Shown: positions 50,601 through 64,000 of the stretch, in pieces
Layout: the number at the start of each line of letters is the position of its first letter
Position numbering within the stretch: position 1 is the first letter of the stretch
Assembly: GCF_023343835.1 (NCBI RefSeq)
Contig: NC_064435.1
Span: 59,107,634-59,171,633, forward strand
Direction of reading: 5' to 3'
Length of the DNA stretch: 64,000 nucleotides
Origin: Lagopus muta
Lineage: Eukaryota; Chordata; Aves; Galliformes; Phasianidae
The notes under the pieces: model-generated
The model's database searches: none
The model's input: only the letters and a program-made list of their open reading frames with translations
What the model was told of the DNA's origin: nothing
Position numbers and translations under genes: made by a program

Positions 50601-53600
50601 TCATTTAAAAATCTCTGATTTTTTTTGGCAGAAATGTGCTGAGAATGTCTGTTTTCATTTGAATTCTCAGATACAAACATGTCTATTGATGCATAATTGA
50701 GAGTGTGTTCTGTTAGTCAATCATTAGTAACAATGTTCTAATTCTGTTTCCAAACTCCAGTAAAAAACTGTGGAGCAGAAAACTGAAGTGATCAATCATA
50801 CATCACAAGCAGCAAGCAGTCAAACAACTCATAAGCACAGGTATCATGTTTCTTCTCAATCTTCAGGTGAGGACTCTGAAAACCATGCTATCATGAGAAA
50901 TCAAGACCGGCTAACAAATGATGTGAACAAGCAAGCAAACAGACAAGAAGTTAAAATTGTCTTATACTTTATGTAACACACATTTTGATATTGCATCATA
51001 GCCCCAATTAGTTACTGTACTTTCATGCACCAACAGTTATCTGATAAACCATCTTGATAAAGGTTGTTTGCAAACAGGAAAATCCGATCCTCTGTCTGGT
51101 ATCAACTGTTGTTTCCATTACCTTTGACAGAGTTACTCTGGCTTTATCAGCTCAAAAGTAAGAGCTGAACAAAAATGCCACTAGCCACAGTAATATTAAT
51201 AAGGATTGTTAGAGTTCTGAAGGACATAGGTCTATTAGCTTTCAATAGGTTTAGTAAGCTTTGTGTATAAGTTTTATATGCAGATATGCATACATTTACA
51301 TTCTAATTCCTGCAGTGTTTCCTGTCTGTTGGTCTATATTTTATTTCCACAGAGGCCTCTCACCTTTTCCTTGTGCTCTTTCACATGGTGGTTCCCCAAC
51401 CAGATGAGCATGCAGATTTTGTCTTTATCTCACTGGCAGTGTCTGTGTAAGTCAGCACTGACGGTTTTGTTTCCTAGGCGTCCCCTCAAGCTACTCTGCA
51501 CCAAGTGTCATTCAACATGTGTTACTCTTCCTGCCTCACACCTTCCATTCATACATCTATAACCATTAACTTGTTGATATCTCTGTTTTATCCTGTGCCT
51601 GCACGTAGCCTTCTTCCATATTCTTGGATTAGTGGAGATCCATGGATCAGATATGGCTTTTGTGAGGACAGTACCACTGCCTCAGAGGCACGTAGTACAA
51701 GCTGCATTAGCTATACTCCACTGTGAGCCCAGGAAGCCCCAGCTGCCCAGTCTCCATGTTAGCAGCACTATTTTTAGTTTGGTGCCACCTTTTGCAGATT
51801 TTCTAACAATTTATTTTACTTTCTTAGTAAAAACATATGGCAAACAGATGCCTAAGCCGGGCCCCAGCCACCCATTTCTTGTTCCTGCCTTTCCAGAATA
51901 TCTGGGAAAATTCTGAGGTTTATGCTAATATACACGGAACTTGCAATTTATTTCAAGTGCAACCTCACGCTGACTGGCATGTCATTTTAAAATCAAGTTT
52001 CTGTCTCTTTTTTTTTTTCATGGGCAACCTTGAAAACATAAATCAGGATTCAAAGATGGTAGCAGCTGGGTATCAATCATAGGAAGCAAGGATGATGTAG
52101 AGATCTTCCTTCTCCTTCCCACACACATCTTTAAAAATTCAAAATAAATCAGATTCATCTACAAGTATCAGTTTACCAGTCCCTCTCTTAGGTAACACTT
52201 CTGCACAATGGTATGATCATGGCTATGTCTGAGATGAAAGAAGAATGAGCTGTAGTCTTGAAAATGTTAAATCTAGCTCTGCTTAAAAATCACCATTCTC
52301 CCCTGGGATTAGAATTTAGCTATTTTGCACATTTCTGCAGTGACCAAGGCAACTATGACACAAGAGAGAGCATGCTCTAAGCCAACATGAAAACATGAAG
52401 GCCTTCAGTAGGGCTGTCAGTCCCTGTCATACACATTTTTCCCAGGCATTAACCTTGCTTTATATTGTAATTCTTCTCTCCCCTTTCCCTCACCCTGTGT
52501 TCTACTATCCTACAGAAACACATTTAAGATTTATATTGCAATATGTTTAAACTTATTCTGATTTTCAGAAGTATATGTATATTTATTTTGGAGAAAGTTT
52601 ATCTTGGTAAGAGGGACCACACACTAATACCAGCATTATTTATTAAGGCTACGATGTCATTAATTTCTCACATGGGAGCTGAAAGCCAAGGAATACTATC
52701 TCTGGTTTCCCTCTGCTCTGTCTCTTTCCCAGGATTCACTCCCTGCAGAAATGCAAACTTATAACTGGATCTATCTCCCAAGCATGCCCAAGATGTGTCA
52801 AGATATGCTTCAGATATTAAACGTCAGAATGTAGATTCATTCACACAATTCAAATGTTTAATTTAGAGGCTATTTAAACGAACAGCCTCTCAAATTAATT
52901 GTCATACTCTCTTTTTCCTCACTAAAAATGTTGCCTTTTTGTACAAATGATAAGAATGTTGCAATTCCCTGGATTTTGTTGTTGTTTTTTTTTAATTAAT
53001 ATGAAACAATTAATTATTGCTGAATTAGATGATCTTACCATTTCAGGGACATGCAGTGGAAGTGCAGACATACACTGAACGAAATTGTTCTGAAACAGTG
53101 TGTAGTCAGGAGCTCCTATGAGCTCTGGGACCATAGTCCACTTCAGAAATGATTTACAGGTATCCTATATTTTACATCAAAATTATCTAGGGGAAGAAGA
53201 GAGAGAGAAAAATATAAAACAACTAAGTCAATGCCAAATAGATTTGTGAATTGTACACATGAATTCCAAGAGATGTTTCTTTTCCTCCTGCACAACTTTT
53301 AGCAATGCAAAATGTTGCTTACAAATAAAGGATTCAATTTTCTTGTCCATGGGGAGAAACGGCTAAAGAAAGAAGTCTCTGCAGATCTCTCTGCAATGAA
53401 TGAGAGACTGAAGTTTCTCCTTATGGCTCGTGTCCCAGACTCTGTTGTCAGCTGCTAATCCATTTCCACTGCACTCTCTTGGTATCATGCTCCTTCATTT
53501 GCCTCAATGCTCCTAGTTGATGTTTTATTATTGATTATTTGTTGCTAGTTTTGCATGTGAGCAAAGCATTTGGTAGCTTGTCTTTAGTGCCCTTGTGGGG

Positions 53601-54512
53601 CAGCTGCAGACCAAAGATGTTAGAAGCCACTTGGAGCAGAAGAAATTCTATGTTCCCCTGTCAGTAAGTGGCTGCACTGCGAGTCCCTTCATCCTGCACC
53701 AATTTCTGTTTCACCCCGAAATGATTGTACATCTCTGCCTACAGACCCACAAGGAACACAGAAGAAGTGTGACTGGAAAATAATTTGATTTCTGGCTTAA
53801 TTCAATGAAACAGTTGTAGTGATTTCTAAAATGTAGGGATTTTTTTTTTCTTCCTGGAATCAGTGTTTGAAGAAAACAGATTGCCGTCACGTGCATTGAA
53901 AATGGCATTTAACAGTGACTTTATCATATGGACTGGAATATTAGCAGATACATTATGTGCAGAAATGTAACACGTTTCACCTTCTCCATCTAATCCGAGA
54001 GGTTCTTATTTTCCAGCCACCCACTTGGGCATGCAGTTATTCATTCGGTACAAAAATGAACTGCACCTGAAATATATTCAGATTATTGTAGAATTGCCTC
54101 CACCTTGCTGCCACAATTGTCAAGGTAAAAATATCTGTCTCTTTCTCAAGAGATAGATGATGATAATACAGAAATGCTTCTACTCTCAAGGTGCCTGTAC
54201 TAATACAAGGAGTCAGTTCTATTTAAAAATAAATTCACACTTCAGCAATTGCTATACTTGATGCATGCATTTCACACACACACATATACAATGTTGGAAA
54301 AGTTATTTACTTGTAATCACACATTCAGAAGTTAGGAAATAAAAGAGCCAAAAACGTTCCATGCTTGAGAAAACTTATTTTCTGCCTTTATGTGGTAATA
54401 TTATGATACATTGTTAATTATATGAATACGTGCTGCTTCACCTCAGCAATTTGCCTTGTTTAATCCAAAGAACATCTTTTCCTCTTCAAATTTTCTACTT
54501 GAGCCACCAGTG
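50601..54512. other. Intergenic sequence, no gene recognised
   Basis: AT-rich unique sequence with scattered A and T runs. No frame resembles a known protein and no RNA gene was recognised. Confidence 0.6.
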
Positions 54513-54600
54513 CCATCAGCCCCCATAGCATTGCTGGGAGTTGGAACTAGATGATCTTGGAGGTCCCTTCCAATGCAAGCCATTCTATGTTTCTATGATT
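54513..54600 (+). repeat. Short CR1 tail
   Basis: 'gttggaactagatgatcttg', 'aggtcccttccaatgcaagc' and 'ctatgtttctatgat' give a 5'-truncated CR1. Confidence 0.85.
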
Positions 54601-55043
54601 TAATATTGCCTTTGGCCCAGTTTTCTCAGCAAACAAAGCTTCCAGTGTTGTGCTATCTTTCTGTCCCTCAGTCCGCTACTGAGCATTTTTGAACCCATGG
54701 GCTGATTTCAACCAAATCTGACAGGAAAGCTGAGGTTTAAGGAAGGAAATCTCACTGATGTCCCATAATAGCTGGGGAAATTAGCAATCCCCTACTGAAG
54801 TAAAGCCTGAAGCATGACCCTTGGCACAAAGCCTCCAGGCAGCCCAGCCGTGAGGCAGCTATACTTTGGAAGCCGGCCTTCCCTCACATTGCAGCATGCA
54901 CAGCTGCCCACCAAAGCCCTCATACGGCTTCTCCCTTCTGAGCACTTCTGTTTAAAAATTGTTTAGACACCAGAAGTGCTCTGGGTGCAGTACCCAGGAG
55001 GGTGATGGTGGGGATTATACTTCTTACTGCTGGCATCAACTTG

Positions 55044-55560
55044 TATGAGGGCTGGTCTGAAAACAATGCATCCTATTTTCTTACAATGGCCCACGACATC
55101 AGAGGTGGATGTTGGTGGCATGGCAGTAAAAGTTGAACCTTCCTGCCAATGCCCCGTTACACGTTATTGCTGTGAGACAGATGGCAGCAGAGGGGCAGTC
55201 TGCCTCAACAGCATCTGACAATGGAAGTGCAGATGAAGCAAAAGTGTGGAGCTGAATTCCTCCATTGACATTCATTGACACTTGCTGAACATCTATGGAG
55301 ACCAAACAGTGGATGTGGTCAAGAAAAGTGAAGCACTGGGTCATCTCTGTTGGTGCAAATGTTTACCACCGCAGCATACAGGCTATTGTTCACCACAGGT
55401 GAAAATGCATAGCTAATGGTGGTGACTGTGTAGAAAATGAGTGTTTTGCAGCTGAGAATTTGCACTATTAAATGCTGTTATTGTACTCTTTGTATCTGTG
55501 GTAGTTTGGTAGCATGGAAATAAACAGGAGGCATTACTTTCAGAACAACTTAGGAACATA
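55044..55560 (+). mobile_element. Internally deleted mariner-like DNA transposon
   Basis: About 513 bases flanked by TA dinucleotides (55044-55045 and 55559-55560), with imperfect inverted ends. The left end has 'tctgaaaacaatgcatcct' and the right end, reverse-complemented, has 'tctgaaagtaatgcctcct'. Inside, short translated pieces such as VQMKQK, EFLH and YGDQTVDV resemble the N-terminal helix-turn-helix of mariner transposases, with stops and deletions. Most of a full element of about 1.3 kb is missing, so this is non-autonomous and dead. It resembles the Galluhop-type mariner described in chicken; that match is from memory. Confidence 0.7.
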
Positions 55561-56284
55561 GGAGAAATTAGCCTCTTTTTTCTTCTTTTTCTTGCTGCTT
55601 TCATTGCCCTCATCATCTTGCTTTGGTCTGCCTGACTATAGTTTTCCCCTGCCTTGCACACTCCATTTGTCATTAAAACTCCCCTTCTAAGGTAAACGTT
55701 TGGGCTGTGCCATTTACATTTGCAGCCCGGAAACCTGTGGTAAAAATTCTCCATTCAAGGCACGTCAGGGCAATTTCAGTATTAGGTGATAAAAAATTCC
55801 CCTTCTTCCTATGCACACAAGTCACCCTTCAGTCAATGTTTCCAAAATCATCCAGTCTCTAAGATAATACAGCTGGGTCACAAATCACAGCTACTATGCC
55901 TGTGTCAAAAAATATAATATGCAATAATAATAAAATAATATAATATATAATAAATATAATATAAAAATGTAATATATAAAAATCAGCACACTATCACAGA
56001 GTTCCCCAGACATTGCTGCTAAACATGGATCTTGGACAACATATTGTAATTTTGTTAAATACTGCCAATACAGATGTTTGTGCAGTGGAAGGAAATGGAT
56101 TAAATCCTACCGTTCTTTTTATTCAAACACTGCTTCCATTTTCTCTCAAAAGATAGAGGTGTAAAAGCACATGGTTGGTAACCTCTGGTGTATTCATAAT
56201 TGCCATATGTGTCACATGTGCGCACATTTTCACATCAGTTTTGCTGAATGAGCTTTTACTGCCACTCTTCATCACTAAAAATGG
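55561..56284. other. Intergenic sequence with AT-rich tract
   Basis: Contains an almost pure A/T tract, ATAATA-type, at about 55904-55985. No gene recognised. Confidence 0.65.
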
Positions 56285-56640
56285 GCTTGTTTAGCTTGAA
56301 GAAGAAAAGGCTGTGGAGAGACGTCATTACAGCCTTCCAGTTCTTGAAGGGAGCTTACAAGCAGGAGGGGGACTGACTTTTTACAGTCTGATAGTGATAG
56401 GACAACAGGTAATGGCTTTAAACTCCAATGGGGAAATTTAGATTAAATATTAAGAAGAAATTTTTTACTCAGAGGGCGGTGCTGTGGTGCCCCATCCCTG
56501 GAGGTACTTGGGGCCAGGCTGGATGGGGCCCTGGGCAGCTGAGCTGGTGGGGGTCAGCCCACAGCAGGGAAGTGGACTAGATCATCTTTAAGGTCCCCTC
56601 CAACCTAAGGCATTCTATCATTCTATGAAAATCACTAAAT
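56285..56640 (+). repeat. CR1 LINE 3' fragment
   Basis: 'gcttgaagaagaaaaggctg' through 'cttgaagggagcttacaagc' to 'ggtcccctccaacctaaggc' and an 'attctatcattctatgaa' tail. Confidence 0.92.
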
Positions 56641-57881
56641 GCAGGCAGTGAAAAACTACAATGTCTTTAAAACACGTTCATTCAGCACTACCTGTAATAC
56701 ATCTCAACAAATCTGCTTGTGCATCCAACTCACCTCCTAAGAACAAACATGTCCTCATTTTGTAAAATTCCCAGTCTTAATTGCCTCGCAGAATGACCAC
56801 CTCTTTTTATTTTTTCTCTCTACTGTTTTAGAGTTCTGATTTGCTGGTTCAGTTCACATGCACTTAGTGACACATAACACTGTGCTTTAGCAGAAAATTG
56901 CTAACGAAGGGCTGAAGCAAAACTGGACATCACACTAGAGAAGAAACACTACTAAAACTACAGTACCAATCTCCGATGTATAGCAAAAAAAAACCAAAAA
57001 AAACCCAAAAACAAAAAAAAAAGGAATTTAAACTTTGAAGTACAACTCAATGCCTTGTAACTAAGATGAGATATTTTGTTTGACTTTCATTAAGTCAACA
57101 CTGAAATATGACATTTTAAAAATCTTTTTAAAGTCAAATCCTGGTGACACTGAAATCAATAACTTACTTTGATAAAATGTGACTATTATCTGAGAAATTC
57201 ATATTACAAATTATTTGTTTTAAAACCTAACAGCTGCACTCCTCTGGCCTTTAAAAATTAAACACTAAATTGATAAAAATACTACTTAATGTAGCTTGGC
57301 ATGCTATTGCTTCCAATGTCTCCTTATAACTTCCAAATCCATAAAAGAATTAAAAAATAACTTGATATAATCATGTACATCTAAGGAAAATCTATCACTT
57401 TGCACTAAAATTTTTACTTTTCATACAAGTCTTCTTGAGAAATGCTGCTAGTTTTGTCACATAGAGCTACTATGTGCTCTTTGCAAGTTACTTCAAGAGC
57501 AACTGGGTAGATAGAGCAAGATTCCATAACTGCCACCTGTGAAGGAAAAATAGACCAAACAGCAAGTTTCAAAACTTACTGCCAGTCTTATCTCCCAGAA
57601 AGAGTCTGATGAGGTAACAGTCATGATGCTGAGAGTACAAATCAAAGGTATATTGGATAGACGTGTTTGTTGAATGGGTCCAGAAAGTCTAGGGCAGTGC
57701 TGCAAAGAGAGTTAGAACATTACTTCCCACCTGGAACTGTTAATACAAACAGAGGGAGTGGAAAGCATCATTCCCTTGCAATTCATGGACAGACCTATGG
57801 CACTGACTGGAATTAAGCTCCGTCAGAAAAATAGCCTTAGACATATAACACATTTCTGCATTTCATGCAACACACACCAGC
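56641..57881. other. Intergenic sequence, no gene recognised
   Basis: AT-rich DNA including an A-rich tract with CC/C interruptions at about 56984-57023. Confidence 0.6.
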
Positions 57882-57936
57882 ATGTTTGGATCAGGTGATC
57901 TTAGTGGTTTCTTCCAACTTCAATGATTCTATGCTA
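57882..57936 (+). repeat. Very short CR1 tail
   Basis: 'ggatcaggtgatcttagtgg' followed by 'cttccaacttcaatgattct' is a degraded CR1 terminus. Confidence 0.65.
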
Positions 57937-60539
57937 TCTCAGCATTTTCAAATGAAGAGTTTTGGCGACTTACATACAACATTGGCACGGTGGTCACCAG
58001 CTTCATCTGAGTGTCCTTTGCTTCAGCTCTTGGTAGCTGTGAATGTCCATCTTTAACATCTCTTCCTCTCCTTACAGTACTGATATCATTGCTACATGTT
58101 AGTATGAGTGCTTTTAGCACTGCTGCAGGGCTCCTAGGTCTGTCAGAGAGCAACATAGACAGGGCATTTGGACAGTGGAAAAGGTAAAGAGCTTTGAGGA
58201 TGAGTCTCATATACTGCAATCGAGGTTGGGAAAGGACAAGGAGGTGATCTGCTGAGGTACTGGATCCCCCCTTCTCTAGTACTTCACTGTATCACTTGGG
58301 AAAATGATGACAAGGATCGCTATTGAAGAGACACAGCAAGAGACTGGACAAGTCAGAAATCAGTATAGTCATGAAGAAATAAAATTAATAATAAAAATCT
58401 AAGAAAAAGAGCTACATTAAAAATTCCTACTTTGAAGAATACCTAAGAGATCTAAGAAACTACTTGTAAAAGAAAGTTGCATAGCAGACTTTGCACTTAG
58501 AACCACAGAAATGATGTCTTAGTTTCTTTTGAGGCCTGAGGCATTTAAGAACTGTTTTGTATTCATCACCTCCATCCTATTCACTTTGGAATTGCTGTCC
58601 AACTCAAGAGGTGACCCTCAAGATAAAGCAGTTAGACACACTGAAAATGGGATCTGATAGGATTAGTCAAATGATGCTATTGCTATGCAAAGTTGCCAAA
58701 TACAGCCACACACCAATTGAAGGGCTTTTGCCCAGTGATTCACCCATCTGTGACTGTTGTAGAAGATCCACTCATAAATGATTGAAATCCATCCTGTGGA
58801 CAGATTTGCCACCTGGATTTAAAATTGCTAAAATAACTCATACTACACCAGCCAAGCATTAAGTTAATGCCCTCTTAAGCTTTTGCACACAAAGCAAATA
58901 TCTCTGTTCACAGTACCACACAGAACATTAATCCAATTACTATTTCTGAGGTGAGAAATGAAGCAATTTTAGTCATACTTCAGGGTTTAATTCAAATTAT
59001 AATAATGGTATTTTAAAAATAAACATCTTTAACTAAAAATTGTTTTCCCCACAAGATTATGGTTTTTTTGTTGTTTGATGGATGACTATAACAGTAAGAA
59101 ATCAGCATTTTAATGGCTCACCTAAATACTACACAAAGATGTAAATATTCAGTGCAATGTGCAGGAAATTAGTAGTAGCATTAGCAGTAATGGGACTTGC
59201 ATGGCTAATTCTCCACATAGCTGGCTGAACATGTCTCCCAAAGTACCCATCAAGAAATACAAACTTTCAATTACATTTTAAACTAAAATAGGCTTTAGAG
59301 GCTTTCTTTCTTTCTCTGAGCTCAGTCTCAGTAAGACTGAAGTTCAGCGCTTCACAATGTTACTGCTTTATTAAAAGTAAATAGAGTAAGATTCAAACAT
59401 TAAAGAAGAATAATTAAAAAAAAAAACCACTGACAAAATACCCTCACTGGAGATCTAAGTCTCTTTGGATCATGTATATTCGTTTATGCAGCATCTTCAC
59501 TCCATGGTTGCAGTACTTGAGAACTTCACAGTTTCAGTGTATAAAAGACACTCCCTGTGAGGTAGGAAGTGAAAAGATAACTTTGCAATGGACTTGATAT
59601 CCTTCACCTCTGCACCTTTGCACCTTTGGCACTAAACCATACTTCATTTTGAGAAATGCTGATGAGCACCTCTGCAGCAAAACAACCTAGCAAGGCAGAA
59701 AGAAACACGTTTGACATCTGAACCTAAGCCATTTATATTATGTCAGCATTTCAACTTGTGGTTTAGACCTACCAAGAAGGAGACATTGATGGAGATAATT
59801 GTAAATGACTATCTTCCTTTTCTGTGTCTTTCAGAGAAAAGGGTCTGACTTCTGCCATGAGCAGCTTACACTTTTCAAGATAATACCAGCAAGCATCACT
59901 GTAAAGATCTAGGTCATATGGGGTTCCCTAGATAGAAAGAAACTGACGGTTAGTAGATGTGTAAGACAGAAATAAAGCAGTGCAGGACCAAACAGGGCTC
60001 TGATTTGATAAATTATATATTATGACTTATTAAGATGATGTTTCAGTTACATTTAAGATTGGACACCACTTGCCACATATTAGAAATGACAGTTACATTC
60101 TAGTAAGAGATGTTGTATTAACTTGACATTCCTGCTCTTCACTTCTGACTCACCCTGCCTCCTTCTAGTGTGAATTTCTTGTCTGTGAGTGAAAAGACTT
60201 ATCTGTAGAATTTCACTATTTATTATGCAGCTTTCAATCATTTTCAGTGCACCTCTGGACAGTTCTTAAGCTACGTAGACAGCCATTGAGTAGCCAAGTA
60301 ACACCTTGGGGTTACAGCAGAGACTTCCAGGAGAACTTTTCAGACACAGTTAAAAAACAAACAAAAAAGGTGAAATGTATCAAATGATAGGAAGTATTAG
60401 GAAAACAACAGACAACAAGACAAAAATACAACTGCAAGATTGAATAAATCCGTCTTATGCAAACAAAATAAATACAGCGTGCAGTTCTGTTTCCCTCATC
60501 TAAAATAAATAAGAAAATAAAATAAAACAGTAATATCAA
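57937..60539. other. Intergenic sequence, no gene recognised
   Basis: AT-rich unique sequence. No exon-like frame, RNA gene or transposon was recognised. Confidence 0.6.
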
Positions 60540-60790
60540 AACTGGAAAAGGCCCAAAGAAATAAACCAAAAAGGATGATAAAATATGTATACTAATGTGT
60601 CCAGAAGGAGTGGTTGAAAAAGCCAGGATATTTCAGGCTCCCAAAATGACAACTAAGGGCAGAAATGAGATCTACCTCATATTGAATAGCATGGAGAGGG
60701 TAGACTGGAATCATTTGCCAGAAAGAGTTAGGCTAGTAATGCAGAGGGTAGCAAATGTGTGAAAATCCTTGTCAAAGAACTCTGTGACTG
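60540..60790 (+). repeat. Old, degraded CR1-like fragment
   Basis: 'ctggaaaaggcccaaagaaa', 'ggttgaaaaagccaggatat' and 'tttgccagaaagagttaggc' follow the order of the CR1 3' region but with heavy divergence. It is probably an older subfamily than its neighbours. Confidence 0.5.
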
Positions 60791-61164
60791 AAAGAACTCT
60801 ATTTCATCTGCAGGGAAGACTGGGTGAACACATGAAACAGGCACACACAGGAGTTAACGGGGAAACAAAGCACACCTGGTTCAGGATACCTGAAATGTGA
60901 AAAAAAAGTCAAAGGCTGGAGAATGTTAAGGTGGAATGATTGCCTTATTCTTCCTTTCCCCTCATGATGAACTTGTGAGCACTCCTGAAGACAATACAAA
61001 GCTAGATGGCATACAAGGCCCTTGTACAAAGATTAATTAAGGTGGGAAATTAACTGGGAAATTCCTGATTAACTTAAGATTCTACTTGAAGACTGACACA
61101 GATTTTAAATCAAAAACAATCTAATGAACTTTTTATCTCCAGAAAAAAGAATTTCCAGGAAATG

Positions 61165-61437
61165 TTTTCCAGGGAATGGTTTTAAACTGAGACAGGGGAG
61201 ATTTAGGTTAGATATTAGGAGGAAGTTTTTCACACAGAGGGTGGTGATGCACTGGAACAGGTTGCCCAAGGAGGCTGTGGATGCCCCATCCCTGGAGGCA
61301 TTCAAGGCCAGGCTGGATGTGGCTCTGGGCAGCCTGGTCTGGTGGTTGGTGACCCTGCACATAGCAGGGGGTTGAAACTAGATGATCACTGTGGTCCTTT
61401 TTAACCCAGGCCATTCTGTGATTCTATGATTCTATGA
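61165..61437 (+). repeat. CR1 LINE 3' fragment
   Basis: 'ggttttaaactgagacaggg', 'gatattaggaggaagttttt', 'gcattcaaggccaggctgga' and two tail copies of attctatg identify a CR1. Confidence 0.93.
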
Positions 61438-64000
61438 AATGTCCCATAATCCAAACTAGCCAGGCTAAACCCCTATTTACCACTTCTCTGATCAGGAACA
61501 ACCTTCTTGGCAGAGCTAAACGATGTACTGTCCTTCTGATTATCTGGTAAGAGGGAGGAGATGAAGCAAAGAAGGCAGAGACTACTCCAGAAGTCTTAAA
61601 AGATTCAAATCAGTCAGTGAAAAATGTGGATTTTCTACTTTTTAATTTATTCCTAAAATTCCCTGGAATTTTTATTAACCAGACTATTGTTCATATCTGC
61701 ATGCGTTAGAGAAGCAGCAGGATCAGAATTACTTTTCTAATGAAGAGAGAAAAATTAAAAATGCTTCAAAAGCATTTTAATCAAATCTGTTTATGAATGC
61801 AAGCCCATGATGTGACACCTCTGGTCTGAAGTTAAAAGGCATTCTGAATGCCTCTCCAAAGCCTGAATAGTTTTACAGAATAAATGTTTACTAGTAAGTA
61901 TGGTGGATGAATTGTAAAAATGAATATTTGCTCAGCTGATTCACCATCTTCTTTTTTTTTTTTTTTTTTTTTTCTTTCCCTGACTATGGTTTGTATCTTC
62001 TTGCATTCAGAAATGTTATGATCTGGATGATGAATGAAATCTTTACCATGATAAATTTTACCACTGACTTGAAAGGCACTGAGATATGATACAGAATTTC
62101 TAAGGTCTTACATGAATGAACATTTACTTCACTTGCTAAAAGTGTCTTGCGTGGAAACTCCTTTTTCAATTAGGGTGATTTGTAGGGATTTGTCTTGAGC
62201 TGATACTGACTTAGGTCAACCCTATAACAACAGACAAACGGGCGCAAAACACAATCCTGCTAAACAATTTTTAATCAAATTGGTTCAACCTTCTCCTGCA
62301 GTAAAGTAAAACTGCTTATGTGACCTTCCAAGTGAAACCAAGAATATTTGACATATCACTGCTGTAATGAAAGCTGATTGTTAGTTTTAAGGGTGAGAAT
62401 GCTCCTACAGATCCAGTGGCAATGCGAAAGTGTTGGGAAAAAAGAATGGGTCTTCATTAAATTGCAGTCATGTGGCAGTTTTCAGCTACAAATCTAGCAG
62501 TACCTTTTTTTTTTTGAAATTGTATCTCTTTTGGTTATGCCTGTTGGTGGACTGCTGGGAAGCACGGGAGGAGCTCTGCCATTTCAGGCTCCCCAGGCAA
62601 AGCACTGTACGTGTGTTCCAGGAATGCCCTAGGTGTGAGCTCTCACCAGCAGCCGATGCTCTTGTCAGCAGGGAAATTCTGCTGTGGTCCAGGTGTTGTG
62701 GGTAGTTTCTGTAGCCACTAACTTTCCTGAGTGATTGTTTCTGGGGCAGCTGCTGTAAACTGTACATGGAAATCACAGTGTGAGACTTGCCAATATGCTG
62801 GAAAAGACAAAAATAACCTATGTGAGCCGGAGGAAATGTTTATCTCCAAATAAAAGCTGCTTTACAGTGCTAATAGATTTCTCTCTTCCTTTCACACTCA
62901 ACTCAGTGTAATTGTTTTGACAAATATATTAATGTACAGTAAACCTCTTCTGCTTCATTATCATTTGGGGGACCTTTCTGCAATATCATACAGGTGATTC
63001 TCAACCAAATGTGAGCTGGTTTTGAAGCAAATTACACTAAAATGTATTGTATCAGATTTCCACCAATTGCAAAGCTATAACACAGCTTTTGTTAACAGTA
63101 GCTAACATCTTCCCCTCAAATCAACACACAGGATTTTATTTAGATCATGAAGACAGTTTCAGAAAATGCTGCCACATATTCCTCAAGAAATCAAGAAATG
63201 AAGAATCACTGAAAAAGTTTGGTTTTGTCAGGGAAGTATGTTAGAAGGAGATCTCAATTTGAACCATGTTGCGCTCCTTAAAGACTGTGGGAGAGAGCAA
63301 TGTTGGCTCAGTTGTAAAGACTGTTTTCCATGACACAATGGAAGCTTTATTACCAGCTCTTGCCAGCACAAGTCTTTTGATAGAGAAAACAGTGTATCTG
63401 TAATAACAATGCATTAAAAAGGCAACAGAATGTTGAAATGCTTTACTGGAAAAATATCTATCTTTGGGAACATAATGTAAGTATCTGGGAAGTTCTGTGT
63501 TTATTGAGTAATGCTGAAATGCCATCCCTAGAATGAGTTATCTCAGAGACTGCACATAAAGGAAAGATTGCTGAGCACAGAGCAGTAAGACTAAGTGAAG
63601 AAACCATATTAAATGCATCGCTTATCTGGATCCTGCCTCTCAATTCATATATTAGAGGACTAAGAATGAACTTGTGGAAGCTCTTCCTCAGTTGGATGTG
63701 CAGCTGTTCTCTACTCTCCTAGGAGTCTTCATGATCATTTTTCTTCATTGATGATACAGAACAGCTTCTCTGATAACTCAATGAGAATACATAGTCATCA
63801 GATCTACAAGAGGCCCTTCAAAACTGACCACAGACATGCAATACAAGTTTGAGTCCGCCTGTAATTCAGCAAGTCCACCTCCATCTACACTTGACAATTT
63901 TTCTGAGGTATCTTTTGCCATCAGAGGTAGTATTTTCCCAGACCTGAAGGTGGAACTCTTGTTCCTTTGAAGATCTTTATATGATTGTCATAGCATTTTG
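61438..64000. other. Intergenic sequence to the window end
   Basis: No gene recognised. It contains a T22 run at 61952-61973. The next gene downstream in mammals, STX17, is not visible before the window ends. Confidence 0.6.

Noticed and set aside
40341..64000. Beginning of STX17, the gene next to NR4A3 in mammals
   Set aside because: No CpG island or exon matching a syntaxin was found before the window end.

Overview
This is vertebrate nuclear DNA from a bird, probably a galliform such as chicken. It carries many CR1 LINE fragments, short introns in GC-rich DNA, strong CpG islands, and a small mariner-like element of a type I associate with galliform genomes. The species call is inference; the avian call is well supported.

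The window holds one clear protein-coding gene, NR4A3 (NOR-1), an orphan nuclear receptor of the NR4A immediate-early family, on the + strand. Six coding exons (17297-18181, 20049-20178, 21119-21291, 26403-26602, 27819-27997, 37312-37574) join without a frame break into 609 residues. They comprise an N-terminal activation region, a two-zinc-finger DNA-binding domain and an NR4A-type ligand-binding domain ending in LFLDTLPF. A 3' UTR of about 2.8 kb follows, with a likely poly(A) site near 40.34 kb.

Layout. 1-6.8 kb is non-coding with two CR1 fragments. 6.8-7.6 kb is a CpG island holding a consensus CRE (TGACGTCA) between two MEF2/TATA-like elements. 7.6-11.2 kb is non-coding with CR1. 11.2-15.7 kb is a broad CpG-rich domain with two more CRE-rich clusters (12.0-12.3 and 13.44-13.53 kb), several low-complexity tracts and probable untranslated 5' exons. 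17.3-37.6 kb is the coding part and 37.6-40.3 kb the 3' UTR. 40.3-64 kb is intergenic, AT-rich, with CR1 copies, a deleted mariner-like element and simple repeats. No second protein-coding gene, tRNA, rRNA or CRISPR array was recognised.

The most interesting observations concern the 5' end of NR4A3. Three separate CRE-rich clusters lie upstream, two of them with MEF2-type elements. Two alternative splice routes into the first coding exon each keep an open reading frame joined to the usual start codon, so N-terminally extended isoforms are possible. Nothing in the window looks like a wholly new biological system.
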